Source: Elizabethkingia meningoseptica_A (GTDB lineage Bacteria > Bacteroidota > Bacteroidia > Flavobacteriales > Weeksellaceae). Taken from it: a stretch of 64,000 bases of DNA. The DNA lies in assembly GCF_045762675.1 (NCBI RefSeq), contig NZ_JBJDLK010000001.1:1-64000 (forward strand). The letters are read 5' to 3'. This document shows, one piece after another, positions 55,559 through 62,969 of the stretch (the stretch's first letter is position 1; each line of letters opens with the position of its first letter). The notes below the pieces were generated by a model, which was not told the origin of the DNA, did not search any database, and worked only from the letters and a program-made list of their open reading frames with translations. Position numbers and translations under genes: made by a program.

Positions 55559-56425
55559 ATGGAAAAAATTTTAAAACCGATGTCTGGCTATGTAGCGCTG
55601 CTTATAAGTGTGGTGTTAATTATAGCTGCCGGCGCATTGTTCTTGGTAGGTCTGCAGGAAAATCCTTTACTGTCTGTACTTGGGATAATATGTTTTATTC
55701 TGGCTATATTTTTTATGAAAGGACTGATGATTATTCAGCCTAATCATTCCAGAGTGCTTAATTTCTTTGGAAAATATGTGGGAACAGTTAAAGAGAACGG
55801 ATTGTTCTTTATTAATCCATTATATTCTTCACAGAGAATGAGTCTGCGTTCGGAAAACTTACAGGGGCAGACACTGAAGGTAAATGATAAAATGGGTAAT
55901 CCCATAGAAATTGGAGCCGTAATTGTATGGAAAGTAGGAGATACGTATAAAGCAGCATTTGATGTAGAGCGCTATCTGGAATATGTAAAGACCCAGAGTG
56001 AAGCAGCGGTGCGCCATCTGGCAGTAAGTTTTCCTTATGATAATCTTGAAGATGAAAATGCCAATATTACACTGAGAGATGGTGGTGACGATGTTAATCA
56101 TATTCTGGAAAAAGAACTAGCGGAAAGACTTGCTCCGGCAGGGATAATTGTGCAGGAAGCCCGGATCAGCCACCTTGCATATGCTTCAGAAATTGCAGGG
56201 GCTATGTTACAGCGTCAGCAGGCAACGGCTATTGTTGCGGCAAGAGCTAAAATTGTAGAAGGTGCTGTGGGAATGGTTGATATGGCTCTTAAGAAATTGT
56301 CAGAAGAGAATATTGTAGAGCTCGACGATGAGAGAAAAGCAGCTATGGTAAGTAATCTGATGGTCGTGCTTTGTGGTGAAAAAGCGGCGCAGCCAATACT
56401 GAACGCCGGAACATTGTATAATTAG
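55559..56425 (+). CDS. SPFH (stomatin/prohibitin-like) domain membrane protein
   Basis: The 288-residue protein has two N-terminal helices (about 10-35 and 37-60). The SPFH domain follows (about 65-215, with VNDKMGNPIEIGAVIVWKV and HLAVSFPYDNLEDENANITL), then a helical C-terminus with ARISHLAYASEIAGAMLQRQQATAIVAARAKIVEGAVGMV. Such proteins form rings that organise membrane regions or regulate proteases. A small Arc-type gene follows 38 bases later, an arrangement seen for this SPFH subgroup in many bacteria. Confidence 0.92.
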   Translation: MEKILKPMSGYVALLISVVLIIAAGALFLVGLQENPLLSVLGIICFILAIFFMKGLMIIQPNHSRVLNFFGKYVGTVKENGLFFINPLYSSQRMSLRSENLQGQTLKVNDKMGNPIEIGAVIVWKVGDTYKAAFDVERYLEYVKTQSEAAVRHLAVSFPYDNLEDENANITLRDGGDDVNHILEKELAERLAPAGIIVQEARISHLAYASEIAGAMLQRQQATAIVAARAKIVEGAVGMVDMALKKLSEENIVELDDERKAAMVSNLMVVLCGEKAAQPILNAGTLYN

Positions 56426-56463
56426 AATAACCGGGTTGAGCTTAACCTTAAAAAAATAAAGTT

Positions 56464-56643
56464 TTGAGTGCTAAGAAAAGTTTTGTCCTGCGTATAGATG
56501 AAGATACCTATAAACTAATTGAAAAATGGGCGTCTGATGAATTCAGAAGTGTGAACGGACAAATTGAATACGTTATTCACCAGGCTTTAATTAAGTCCGG
56601 GCGTAAGAAAGAAAAAGATAACGGTAAACAGACTGAAAAATAA
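56464..56643 (+). CDS. Arc-family ribbon-helix-helix DNA-binding protein
   Basis: The 59-residue protein begins at TTG 56464; no ATG exists in this frame after the upstream stop. The sequence MSAKKSFVLRIDEDTYKLI followed by EKWASDEFRSVNGQIEYVIHQAL is a clear ribbon-helix-helix: a beta strand (KSFVLRI) and two helices, plus a basic tail (SGRKKEKDNGK). It is the partner gene of the SPFH protein just upstream and shares its terminator. Its target DNA is unknown. Confidence 0.82.
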   Translation: MSAKKSFVLRIDEDTYKLIEKWASDEFRSVNGQIEYVIHQALIKSGRKKEKDNGKQTEK

Positions 56644-56667
56644 TAAATATACCAGGTTGTAATAAAG

Positions 56668-56700
56668 AAAAACGCCGGAGATTATCTCCGGCGTTTTTTT
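56668..56700. terminator. Bidirectional terminator, Arc gene / XRE gene
   Basis: AAAACGCCGGAGA pairs with TCTCCGGCGTTTT around a very short loop, with seven T. The genes on each side converge on it. Confidence 0.9.
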
Positions 56701-56701
56701 G

Positions 56702-56992
56702 TTATAAATATTCTTCCGGTATCTGAATGTTATGTTGTTTCAAATATTCCACAAGATTCTGATGTTTCTGCTGCGTGTCTGTTGTGCAGTTTCCCGAAAG
56801 GCTGCAGATTTCTGATGGGCTGATTTCCAATATTTCTGCAACTTTAAGTAAAGTGGTCATATTCATTCTGACTTTACAGTTTTCAAGGTCAGAATATGCT
56901 TTTTGAGAGATTCCTAACTCCAGGGCCATGTATTCCTGGGTTAAATCTTTGTTTCTTCTTATCTGTCTAATGCTGTTACCACACTCTTTCAT
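56702..56992 (-). CDS. XRE-family helix-turn-helix regulator
   Basis: The 96-residue protein begins at ATG 56992 (a GTG one codon earlier is possible). Residues about 6-64 form an HTH-3 domain (IRQIRRNKDLTQEYMALELGISQKAYSDLE). The C-terminus is a short extension (TDTQQKHQNLVEYLKQHNIQI). It is divergent from the cbb3 oxidase genes: -7 elements face away from each other (TATCTTTG at 57056-57049 on the minus strand, TACCTTTG at 57062-57069 on the plus strand). It might therefore regulate the oxidase (inference). Confidence 0.88.
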   Translation of the reverse strand: MKECGNSIRQIRRNKDLTQEYMALELGISQKAYSDLENCKVRMNMTTLLKVAEILEISPSEICSLSGNCTTDTQQKHQNLVEYLKQHNIQIPEEYL

Positions 56993-57048
56993 CACTTATA
57001 TTTTAGAAGTTTTCGGTATATTTTAGTAGTTAGCCTACTGGTATGCCA

Positions 57049-57069
57049 CAAAGATAACGAATACCTTTG
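57049..57069. promoter_or_regulatory. Divergent -7 elements, XRE gene / cbb3 oxidase
   Basis: CAAAGATA (57049-57056, TATCTTTG on the minus strand) and TACCTTTG (57062-57069, plus strand) are five bases apart. An imperfect palindrome, AGTAG-TTAGC-CTACT, is at about 57026-57039 and could be an operator. Confidence 0.45.
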
Positions 57070-57177
57070 AAACATAATTAAAACAGTTAATAAATACTGT
57101 TTTTAGTGCATTTTACTAGTCTTTTACGGCTAATTAAACTGTGGAATTTAACCTTATAAAATAAATACAGTAAAAAA

Positions 57178-59451
57178 ATGGAGGCGCAAAAGTTTCATTA
57201 TGACAATGGTATCGTCAGAGCATTTTTATATGCTACGATAGCCTTTGGTCTTGTAGGCTTTCTTCTTGGGCTTACAGCAGCTTTAATGTTGTTTTATCCT
57301 GAGTTACCGGAATTCCTTTTTGGTACAGATGATACCACAATTCAGAGTTTAAAAAGCGGAAACATTCAGGGACTTATCAATACGCAAGGAGCACTGGGTT
57401 TTGGCAGAATAAGAATGTTGCATACCAGTGCGGTAATATTTGCTTTTGTGTGTAATTCATTTTTTTGCGGTGCCTATTACAGTATGCAGAGGCTTCTGAA
57501 AACCAGAATGTACAGTGATACTTTATCATGGATTCACTTCTGGTCCTGGCAGGTAATGATTGTAAGTGTGGTTATTACTTTCCTTATGGGTATTAATACT
57601 TCCAAAGAATATGCAGAGCATGAATGGCCTATTGATATTCTGATTACTTTCTCGTGGGTAATATTTGGGATCAACATGTTCGGAACGATTGCGAAAAGAA
57701 GAGTAAGACACCTGTATGTAGCGATCTGGTTCTTTATTGCAACATGGATCGGGGTAGCTTTACTGCACATTGTAAACAACTTAGAGGTTCCGCTTAATTT
57801 CTGGAAATCATATTCTGTATATTCAGGTGTAAAAGATGCGCTGGTACAATGGTGGTATGGTCACAATGCGGTAGCATTCGTACTTACAACACCGGTATTA
57901 GGTCTAATGTATTACTTTATGCCTAAAGCAGCGGACAGGCCGGTATTCTCATATAAATTATCAATTATCCACTTCTGGTCTCTGATCTTCGTTTACCTTT
58001 GGGCTGGTCCTCACCACCTTCAGTATACTTCTTTGCCGGGCTGGGCGCAGGCACTGGGAACAGGTTTCTCTATTATGCTTATTGCACCGTCTTGGGGAGG
58101 TATGTTAAACGGATTATTGACGTTGAGAGGAGCGTGGGATAAAGTGAGAGAAAATCCGGTACTTAAATTCTTCGTTGTAGCTGTTACCTGTTATGGTATG
58201 GCAACCTTTGAAGGGCCGCTTTTAGCAACAAAAACTTTAAATAAAATTGGTCACTATACCGACTGGGTAATTGGTCACGTGCACTTAGGTGCATTAGGAT
58301 GGAATGGTTTCATGGCGTTTGGTATCATTTATTTCCTTGTACCGTTGTTGTGGAAAACCAAATTATGGTCTGTGAAATTAGCTAACTGGCATTTCTGGTT
58401 AGGTACTTTAGGGATTATCTTCTATGCGGTACCAATGTATATTTCCGGATTTACTCAGGGATTAATGTGGAAGCAGTTTAACCCCGATGGTACCTTAATG
58501 TACAAAAACTGGCTGGATACCGTTACCGCTATTATTCCTTACTTTAAATTAAGATTCTTGGGTGGTATACTTTACCTGATAGGTGCATTGCTGATGGTAG
58601 TGAATGTCTTTAAAACAGTGCGACAGGGTGTATTTCAGAAAAATCAGCCGGCAGAAGCACCAGCACTTGCGGTTATTGGTAACGACAGAAAAGCGGGTGA
58701 ACCGGTTCACTTATGGATCGAAAGAATGCCTGCGGTATTGTCAATAGGAGCTTTTGTAACGCTCGCAATCGGAGGAGCGGTAGAGATTATACCTACATTG
58801 AGTGTGAAAACCAATGTTCCGAATATTACAGCGGTTAAGCCCTATTCACCACTGGAATTAGAAGGTCGTGACTTATATATCCGTGAAGGGTGCAACTCCT
58901 GCCACTCACAAATGATCAGACCATTCCGTGATGAAATCGTAAGATTCGACGGTAAAAACGGTCAGTATTCCAAAGCAGGTGAGTTTGTATACGACAGACC
59001 CTTCCTGTGGGGATCTAAGAGAACTGGTCCGGATTTACAAAGAGAAGGTGGTAAAAACCCGGATTCATGGCACTTTAAACACATGTATAATCCAAGAGTA
59101 ACATCAGCAGGATCTATTATGCCGCGTTTCCCATGGTTAATTACCAATAAGCTGGACCGTTCGGAAATGGTAAATAAAATGAAGTTAATGAAAAACTATT
59201 TTGATGTGCCCTATACGAAGTCGCAGATCGATTCAGCCAACGCGTGGGCGGATAATCAGGCCAAAGGTATCGTTGCAAGAATTTTCTCCGAAGCAGCGGA
59301 CGTTAAAGATCAGGTAGAAAAAGAAAAGTCAGTTAAGGGAGATAAGTTTGTTCCTGTAGAAAACAGAGAGATTGTAGCGCTTATTGCTTACCTGCAAAGA
59401 CTAGGTACAGATATTAAGACTACTGACGTACAAACTGCTGATATTAAATAA
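57178..59451 (+). CDS. ccoN: cbb3-type cytochrome c oxidase, fused subunits I and II (CcoNO)
   Basis: The 757-residue protein joins the catalytic heme-copper subunit CcoN (about 1-490) to the monoheme subunit CcoO (about 510-757). CcoN has 12 or more helices with the histidine ligands expected (for example HTSAVIFAFVCNSFF, HYTDWVIGHVHLGALGWNG, HNAVAF). CcoO carries one heme-binding motif C572-NSC-H (EGCNSCHSQMIRPFRDE) and the methionine region GSIMPRFPW. cbb3 oxidases reduce oxygen at very low concentration. Fusion of the two subunits is typical of Bacteroidetes. ccoP follows after 17 bases. No FNR-type site was recognised. Confidence 0.95.
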   Translation: MEAQKFHYDNGIVRAFLYATIAFGLVGFLLGLTAALMLFYPELPEFLFGTDDTTIQSLKSGNIQGLINTQGALGFGRIRMLHTSAVIFAFVCNSFFCGAYYSMQRLLKTRMYSDTLSWIHFWSWQVMIVSVVITFLMGINTSKEYAEHEWPIDILITFSWVIFGINMFGTIAKRRVRHLYVAIWFFIATWIGVALLHIVNNLEVPLNFWKSYSVYSGVKDALVQWWYGHNAVAFVLTTPVLGLMYYFMPKAADRPVFSYKLSIIHFWSLIFVYLWAGPHHLQYTSLPGWAQALGTGFSIMLIAPSWGGMLNGLLTLRGAWDKVRENPVLKFFVVAVTCYGMATFEGPLLATKTLNKIGHYTDWVIGHVHLGALGWNGFMAFGIIYFLVPLLWKTKLWSVKLANWHFWLGTLGIIFYAVPMYISGFTQGLMWKQFNPDGTLMYKNWLDTVTAIIPYFKLRFLGGILYLIGALLMVVNVFKTVRQGVFQKNQPAEAPALAVIGNDRKAGEPVHLWIERMPAVLSIGAFVTLAIGGAVEIIPTLSVKTNVPNITAVKPYSPLELEGRDLYIREGCNSCHSQMIRPFRDEIVRFDGKNGQYSKAGEFVYDRPFLWGSKRTGPDLQREGGKNPDSWHFKHMYNPRVTSAGSIMPRFPWLITNKLDRSEMVNKMKLMKNYFDVPYTKSQIDSANAWADNQAKGIVARIFSEAADVKDQVEKEKSVKGDKFVPVENREIVALIAYLQRLGTDIKTTDVQTADIK

Positions 59452-59468
59452 CTTTAAATATTATAGTT

Positions 59469-60344
59469 ATGAAAGTAAGAACACCGATTTCAGTACATAT
59501 TTTACTTACATTTTGCCTGGTAACACTATCTTTCGAAATGTTTGCATCTGATGTCCAGTATTTTACATCACCTTATTTCTGGGTTGTAATTATAATGTCA
59601 ACATTGCTGTTACTGATTGTAAATTCTTTACAGGATCTTGTAGAAAACGAGAATTTCAAGAATTTGAGTGAAGAGGAAAAAGCAGCATATCTGGAGCAAA
59701 AAAAGGTTCCTTTTATGCGGAGATTGTGGGATTCAGCTGTGAAGAAACAATCTCATAAGGAAGAGAAGAGTCTTATTATTGACCATGGATTCGACGGGAT
59801 TACAGAGTTGGATAATTCCTTACCTAAATGGTGGATTGGTTTGTTTTATTTCGGAAATGTTTTCTGTGTGATTTATATGCTGGCTTATGTATTTACGGAT
59901 TATGCACACCAGGATGCAGAGTACGATAAAGAACAGAAAACAATGCTGGCGTCTATTGCAGAATATGAAAAAACAGCACCTAAAGTAACGTTGGAAACCG
60001 CTAAATATGATCCGTCTAATGTGGCAGAAGGGGAGCAGTTGTTTAAAACGAACTGTGTAACCTGTCACGGTGATGGCGGAAAAGGGGGGATTGGGCCTAA
60101 TCTGACAGACAAATACTGGATCAATGTAAAACAAAAAGATTTATTCCATAATGTCTTCTGGATGCTTGAGAATGGTTCGCCGAATAATCCTACCATGAGA
60201 GCTTTTATTAAAGAAGGTGTTATTTCCGGAAAAGATGCAGAAAAAATCGCTGCCTACATATACCATATTAATCAGGAAACTCCTCCTGTGACGGTTGAGC
60301 AGGGAGGAGCTTCCCCTCAGGGAGAAGAAACTACCTGGGAATAA
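59469..60344 (+). CDS. ccoP: cbb3-type cytochrome c oxidase subunit CcoP (single heme motif)
   Basis: The 291-residue subunit has two N-terminal hydrophobic segments, the FixP_N-type segment DNSLPKWWIGLFYFGNVFCVIYML and one cytochrome c domain with Cys196, Cys199, His200 (NCVTCHGDGGKGG). The axial Met is probably in NNPTMRAF. Proteobacterial CcoP carries two heme motifs; only one is seen here. The cytoplasmic loop between the helices is charged (EEEKAAYLEQKK). The protein receives electrons from soluble or membrane cytochromes and passes them to CcoO/CcoN. Accessory ccoGIS genes are not found in this window. Confidence 0.93.
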   Translation: MKVRTPISVHILLTFCLVTLSFEMFASDVQYFTSPYFWVVIIMSTLLLLIVNSLQDLVENENFKNLSEEEKAAYLEQKKVPFMRRLWDSAVKKQSHKEEKSLIIDHGFDGITELDNSLPKWWIGLFYFGNVFCVIYMLAYVFTDYAHQDAEYDKEQKTMLASIAEYEKTAPKVTLETAKYDPSNVAEGEQLFKTNCVTCHGDGGKGGIGPNLTDKYWINVKQKDLFHNVFWMLENGSPNNPTMRAFIKEGVISGKDAEKIAAYIYHINQETPPVTVEQGGASPQGEETTWE

Positions 60345-60539
60345 ATAAGCTGATAGTTACAATTCGCAATTTACTAAAGAGATAGAAAGCTGTTAATTGT
60401 AAACTTTATAAAAAGATGTCTCCTGAATTCTATCTCATTTGTATACAGTATTTTAATGTATGCAACTTGGGATAGAATTTTTTTAAATATATTATGGCAG
60501 ACCAGTAAGTGTCAATAATCATAATTTCTATTTGTGTGT

Positions 60540-60576
60540 AACAGGCGATCGGATATACTCTGATCGCCTGTTTTTT
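60540..60576 (+). terminator. Terminator downstream of ccoP
   Basis: AACAGGCGATC pairs perfectly with GATCGCCTGTT around an 11-base loop, followed by six T. Confidence 0.85.
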
Positions 60577-60779
60577 CTTTAAAGGTAAGGTATAGTTCAT
60601 CTTGAAAGAGCCGGATTCCGTATACAAAAAGAGTTCAGAATTTGCTATAAAGTTTTGAGTGTAATCTGATTTAAAGTATTGGTATCTAGTTGTTTGTGTT
60701 TTTGTTTTTAGAAACTGTAGTCTTACCGTTTTACATATTCTGGTAATGTAAAGTCTTTTTTACAGGTATTTGCTGTTCT

Positions 60780-60895
60780 ATCTTTGCTATGCGATTCGAA
60801 TAAAATTAAAATTCATCGTTCGTTTGTTTGTTGTAAAACAAAAACCAACTACGGTTTTTAGGCAACCTAATTTTTATTGGGTTGCCTATTTTTTT
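60780..60895 (+). ncRNA. Candidate small RNA upstream of the S24 switch
   Basis: TATCTTTG at 60780-60787 fits a -7 element. About 70 bases later comes a small hairpin (AAAACC with GGTTTT, 60841-60857) and then a strong terminator hairpin AGGCAACC/GGTTGCCT with seven T (60860-60895). This would give a transcript of about 100 bases without a coding frame. No -33 element was seen. Confidence 0.3.
60860..60895 (+). terminator. Orphan intrinsic terminator
   Basis: AGGCAACC (60860-60867) pairs with GGTTGCCT (60880-60887), followed by ATTTTTTT. No gene on the plus strand ends just upstream; the minus-strand S24 gene ends at 60914 and could use the other orientation. Confidence 0.7.
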
Positions 60896-60913
60896 ACGAT
60901 GCAGAAGCTTATG

Positions 60914-61606
60914 TTAAATAATAATATTACGTTTAATACATCCTAAAACCAAATAGAGTTTTTTAATATTTTCAGCCGCTATACTAAATGGCTCGTGTAT
61001 TAATCTGCCCTTGTCGGTACCGTCATCCCAACGTTCAGAACTATCTGCACTTAAAAGAAGGTTGCTATTGGATTTCCCTTTTTGTAATCTTCTTATAATT
61101 CTGTATTCTGAAGTCTCGATACCGTAATCCTGACCATATACAATTAATGTGGTATCAAATACTTCCTTCATCGCTACAATGCTCCCGGTAGGATACTGAG
61201 GCATACTGTTGTCGTGCACGCGCATAGCAGCCGTTGCATCTCCGAACCAGTCTCCTGCATTGATGTATTTATATGCATCTGTACTGTAAATAGATTCTGG
61301 TGCAGGATTATCCGTAACAACAGTTCCATCATAGAGAGGGATAAGGTTAGGAGTCTGATTGCTAAAAGCCTCCCCGGTGATAATGTTTTTTTCCCTAAGC
61401 ATGTGCCCTCTTCCGGTAAGCAGCCATTCCGGGTTTAATTCCGGAAATTTGCTTAATATATTTTCTAATTTATCAACGCCTATTGTTTTGTTATTTCTTA
61501 ACTGGGAAGAAAAAGCACCGTTTGAAAAGCCCACAATCTTTTCGAATTTTTGATTTGTAAAGCCAATATAGTTGATGAATTGCTTAATTCTCTGCAATGT
61601 TCCCAT
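60914..61606 (-). CDS. S24-peptidase-like phage-type repressor
   Basis: The start ATG 61606 (MGTLQRIKQFINYIGFTNQKFEKIVG) gives 230 residues; the longer frame up to 61750 runs back through the promoter and is rejected. An N-terminal helix-turn-helix (about 5-60) is followed by an S24-like domain (about 115-225). The serine region HDNSMPQYPTGSIVAM is kept. Where the catalytic Lys of LexA/CI proteins is expected the sequence reads RIIRRL, so self-cleavage is doubtful. It is divergent from a small HTH gene, as in CI/Cro pairs. No other phage genes are near. Confidence 0.83.
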   Translation of the reverse strand: MGTLQRIKQFINYIGFTNQKFEKIVGFSNGAFSSQLRNNKTIGVDKLENILSKFPELNPEWLLTGRGHMLREKNIITGEAFSNQTPNLIPLYDGTVVTDNPAPESIYSTDAYKYINAGDWFGDATAAMRVHDNSMPQYPTGSIVAMKEVFDTTLIVYGQDYGIETSEYRIIRRLQKGKSNSNLLLSADSSERWDDGTDKGRLIHEPFSIAAENIKKLYLVLGCIKRNIII

Positions 61607-61610
61607 ATCG

Positions 61611-61665
61611 AATAGAAAAAATTTTAATATTATTTGTTTTATTAGAAAAAATCTTAATACATTTG
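61611..61665. repeat. Two operator-like direct repeats, 30-base period
   Basis: AATAGAAAAAATTTTAATAT (61611-61630) and ATTAGAAAAAATCTTAATAC (61641-61660) are offset by exactly 30 bases, about three helical turns, and continue with similar ATTTG sequence. They lie between the divergent starts. Confidence 0.65.
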
Positions 61666-61688
61666 TATTGAACGCTATCGCAAATGTA
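61633..61688. promoter_or_regulatory. Overlapping divergent promoters of the S24 switch
   Basis: Rightward: TTTG (61633-61636), a 21-base spacer and TACATTTG (61658-61665) lead to the small HTH gene. Leftward: TACATTTG on the minus strand (61688-61681) leads to the S24 gene. The two -7 elements form a perfect inverted repeat 15 bases apart, so both transcripts would begin near 61672-61675. Confidence 0.6.
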
Positions 61689-61708
61689 AAATAAAAATTT
61701 GATTCGTT

Positions 61709-61900
61709 ATGAAAATGGAACAGATTCAAAAAAAATATGGAGATTATCAATTATTAGGCGAAATGCTGGGTGTTTCATCTGATGCTGCGAAGATGAGATA
61801 CAGAAGAAAGGATTCACAGGCTATAAAGGCTATGCAGGCTATTTATGACAACAGAAGAAAGTTGGTGGAATCATTCAGAGCAAAAGCAGAGAGAAGATGA
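61709..61900 (+). CDS. Small helix-turn-helix protein, Cro-like position
   Basis: The 63-residue basic protein contains a likely helix-turn-helix (DYQLLGEMLGVSSDAAKMRYRRK) followed by a helical basic tail (IKAMQAIYDNRRKLVESFRAK). It is transcribed away from the S24 repressor and begins 102 bases from it. Its stop overlaps the start of the next small frame in ATGA, implying coupled translation. By position and size it resembles Cro or Cox proteins, but the family is not recognised with certainty. Confidence 0.7.
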   Translation: MKMEQIQKKYGDYQLLGEMLGVSSDAAKMRYRRKDSQAIKAMQAIYDNRRKLVESFRAKAERR

Positions 61901-62046
61901 TTGTAAAATTGTTGTTAACATTGTATGTTAATCTTTCATCTGTTCGAATGATGGGGGATTATAAAAAAGTTGCCGGAATGGAAAAACTGAAATATTCTTC
62001 TCCCAGGCTTGATATTACCCATGTAGAAATGGAGAATATATTCTAA
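61897..62046 (+). CDS. 49-residue peptide, translationally coupled
   Basis: ATG 61897 overlaps the TGA stop of the HTH gene. The product starts with a short hydrophobic segment (MIVKLLLTLYVNL). It ends YSSPRLDITHVEMENIF, the P-x-(L/I/V)-x-(I/V)-x-x-(V/I)-E-x-E pattern that many tiny Bacteroidetes peptides show at their C-terminus. If translation began at Met28, only this 22-residue tail would be made. A GAAA-loop terminator follows at 62182. Function unknown. Confidence 0.55.
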   Translation: MIVKLLLTLYVNLSSVRMMGDYKKVAGMEKLKYSSPRLDITHVEMENIF

Positions 62047-62181
62047 TTTTTTAGGTTTACTTAAATTAAAAAAAACAGATCGGGTTGGTGATACAGCTTG
62101 CAAAAGTGTATGCACTAAAGCTGGTACTCTAAATAATCATTATTCTTTCATTTGTTTGTGAAAAACTGTTGACAGTTTTAT

Positions 62182-62209
62182 CGGGTAATCTGAAAAGATT
62201 ACCCGTTTT
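62182..62209 (+). terminator. Terminator of the small HTH / peptide operon
   Basis: CGGGTAATCT pairs perfectly with AGATTACCCG around a GAAA tetraloop, followed by TTTTC. Confidence 0.8.
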
Positions 62210-62222
62210 CATATATCAAAAT

Positions 62223-62256
62223 AAAAAACGAGCCTCTAATAAGAGTCCCGTTTTAA
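62223..62256 (-). terminator. Terminator of the HAD hydrolase gene
   Basis: An imperfect AACGAGCCTCT / AGAGTCCCGTT stem with two mismatches; on the minus strand it is followed by TTTTTTAT, 18 bases past the stop. Confidence 0.5.
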
Positions 62257-62273
62257 TATATTGTAAAACTGTA

Positions 62274-62873
62274 TTATAAATTAAATTTCTCTATTTCTGC
62301 TTGTAAATCTGTTTCCGGGGTGAGGTGTATGGTGTTGAAATCTAATGCCCGCGCCGCTCTGATGTTTTCGTAATTATCATCTATAAATAAGCATTCGGAA
62401 GCGTTGAGGTTATAACGTGTTAATAAAAGCTGGTAAATGCGTTCATCGGGTTTAACGAGTTTTTCTTCACCCGAAACAACAATGCCATCGAAAAGGCTGA
62501 AAAAATTATAGTTTTTATAGGCATAAGGAAAAGATTCGGCGGACCAGTTGGTCAGGCCGTACAGGCGATAGTGCCCGTGAAGGGAACGAAGGACTTTTAC
62601 ATTTTCCTCAATAGCACCTTTTAGCATTACAGGCCACTGGCTGTAATATAAACCGATTTCTTTGGAAAAATCCGGGTGCAGATTCTGAAGTGTTTCTGTT
62701 GCTTCTTTGAAACTGCGGCCGCGATCCTGCTCGGCGTTCCATTTTAATGTGGCAATATGATCCAGAAAGTAATCCATTTCAGCCTCGGTATTGAATACAT
62801 TCTGATAAAGATACCTGGGGTCCCAGTCCATTAAGACGCCTCCAAAGTCGAAAATAATGTTTTTGATAATCAT
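62274..62873 (-). CDS. HAD family hydrolase (subfamily IA phosphatase)
   Basis: The 199-residue cytoplasmic protein has the four HAD motifs: motif I in IIFDFGGVLMDWD (nucleophile Asp), motif II in LTNWS, motif III with KLVKPDERIY (Lys) and motif IV in CLFIDDNYENI. The helical cap domain lies between motifs I and II. It resembles YihX-type sugar-phosphate phosphatases, but the substrate is not known. A terminator follows. Monocistronic. Confidence 0.93.
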   Translation of the reverse strand: MIIKNIIFDFGGVLMDWDPRYLYQNVFNTEAEMDYFLDHIATLKWNAEQDRGRSFKEATETLQNLHPDFSKEIGLYYSQWPVMLKGAIEENVKVLRSLHGHYRLYGLTNWSAESFPYAYKNYNFFSLFDGIVVSGEEKLVKPDERIYQLLLTRYNLNASECLFIDDNYENIRAARALDFNTIHLTPETDLQAEIEKFNL

Positions 62874-62969
62874 TGATAATTGTGATGTTGGTATTATGGT
62901 TATTTATTTTAGTCTTTTGTTTAAGATTTCACTGCAAAGGTGCATCAATATTTATGCCCGCAAGCGTTA

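Larger units (their letters stand above)
60345..60913. other. Gene-free stretch with two strong terminators
   Basis: No supported coding frame was found in these 569 bases. Intrinsic terminators on the plus strand lie at 60540-60576 (196 bases after ccoP) and 60860-60895. The interval between them is a candidate small RNA locus. Confidence 0.45.

Noticed and set aside
60430..60627. 65-codon frame on the minus strand
   Set aside because: It crosses a strong terminator, has no recognisable features and starts in AT-rich sequence.
61607..61750. 48-codon N-terminal extension of the S24 repressor
   Set aside because: It would run back through both divergent promoters and the operator repeats and into the neighbouring HTH gene.
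60914..62046. Prophage
   Set aside because: Only a repressor-like pair is present; no integrase, structural or lysis genes are found nearby.
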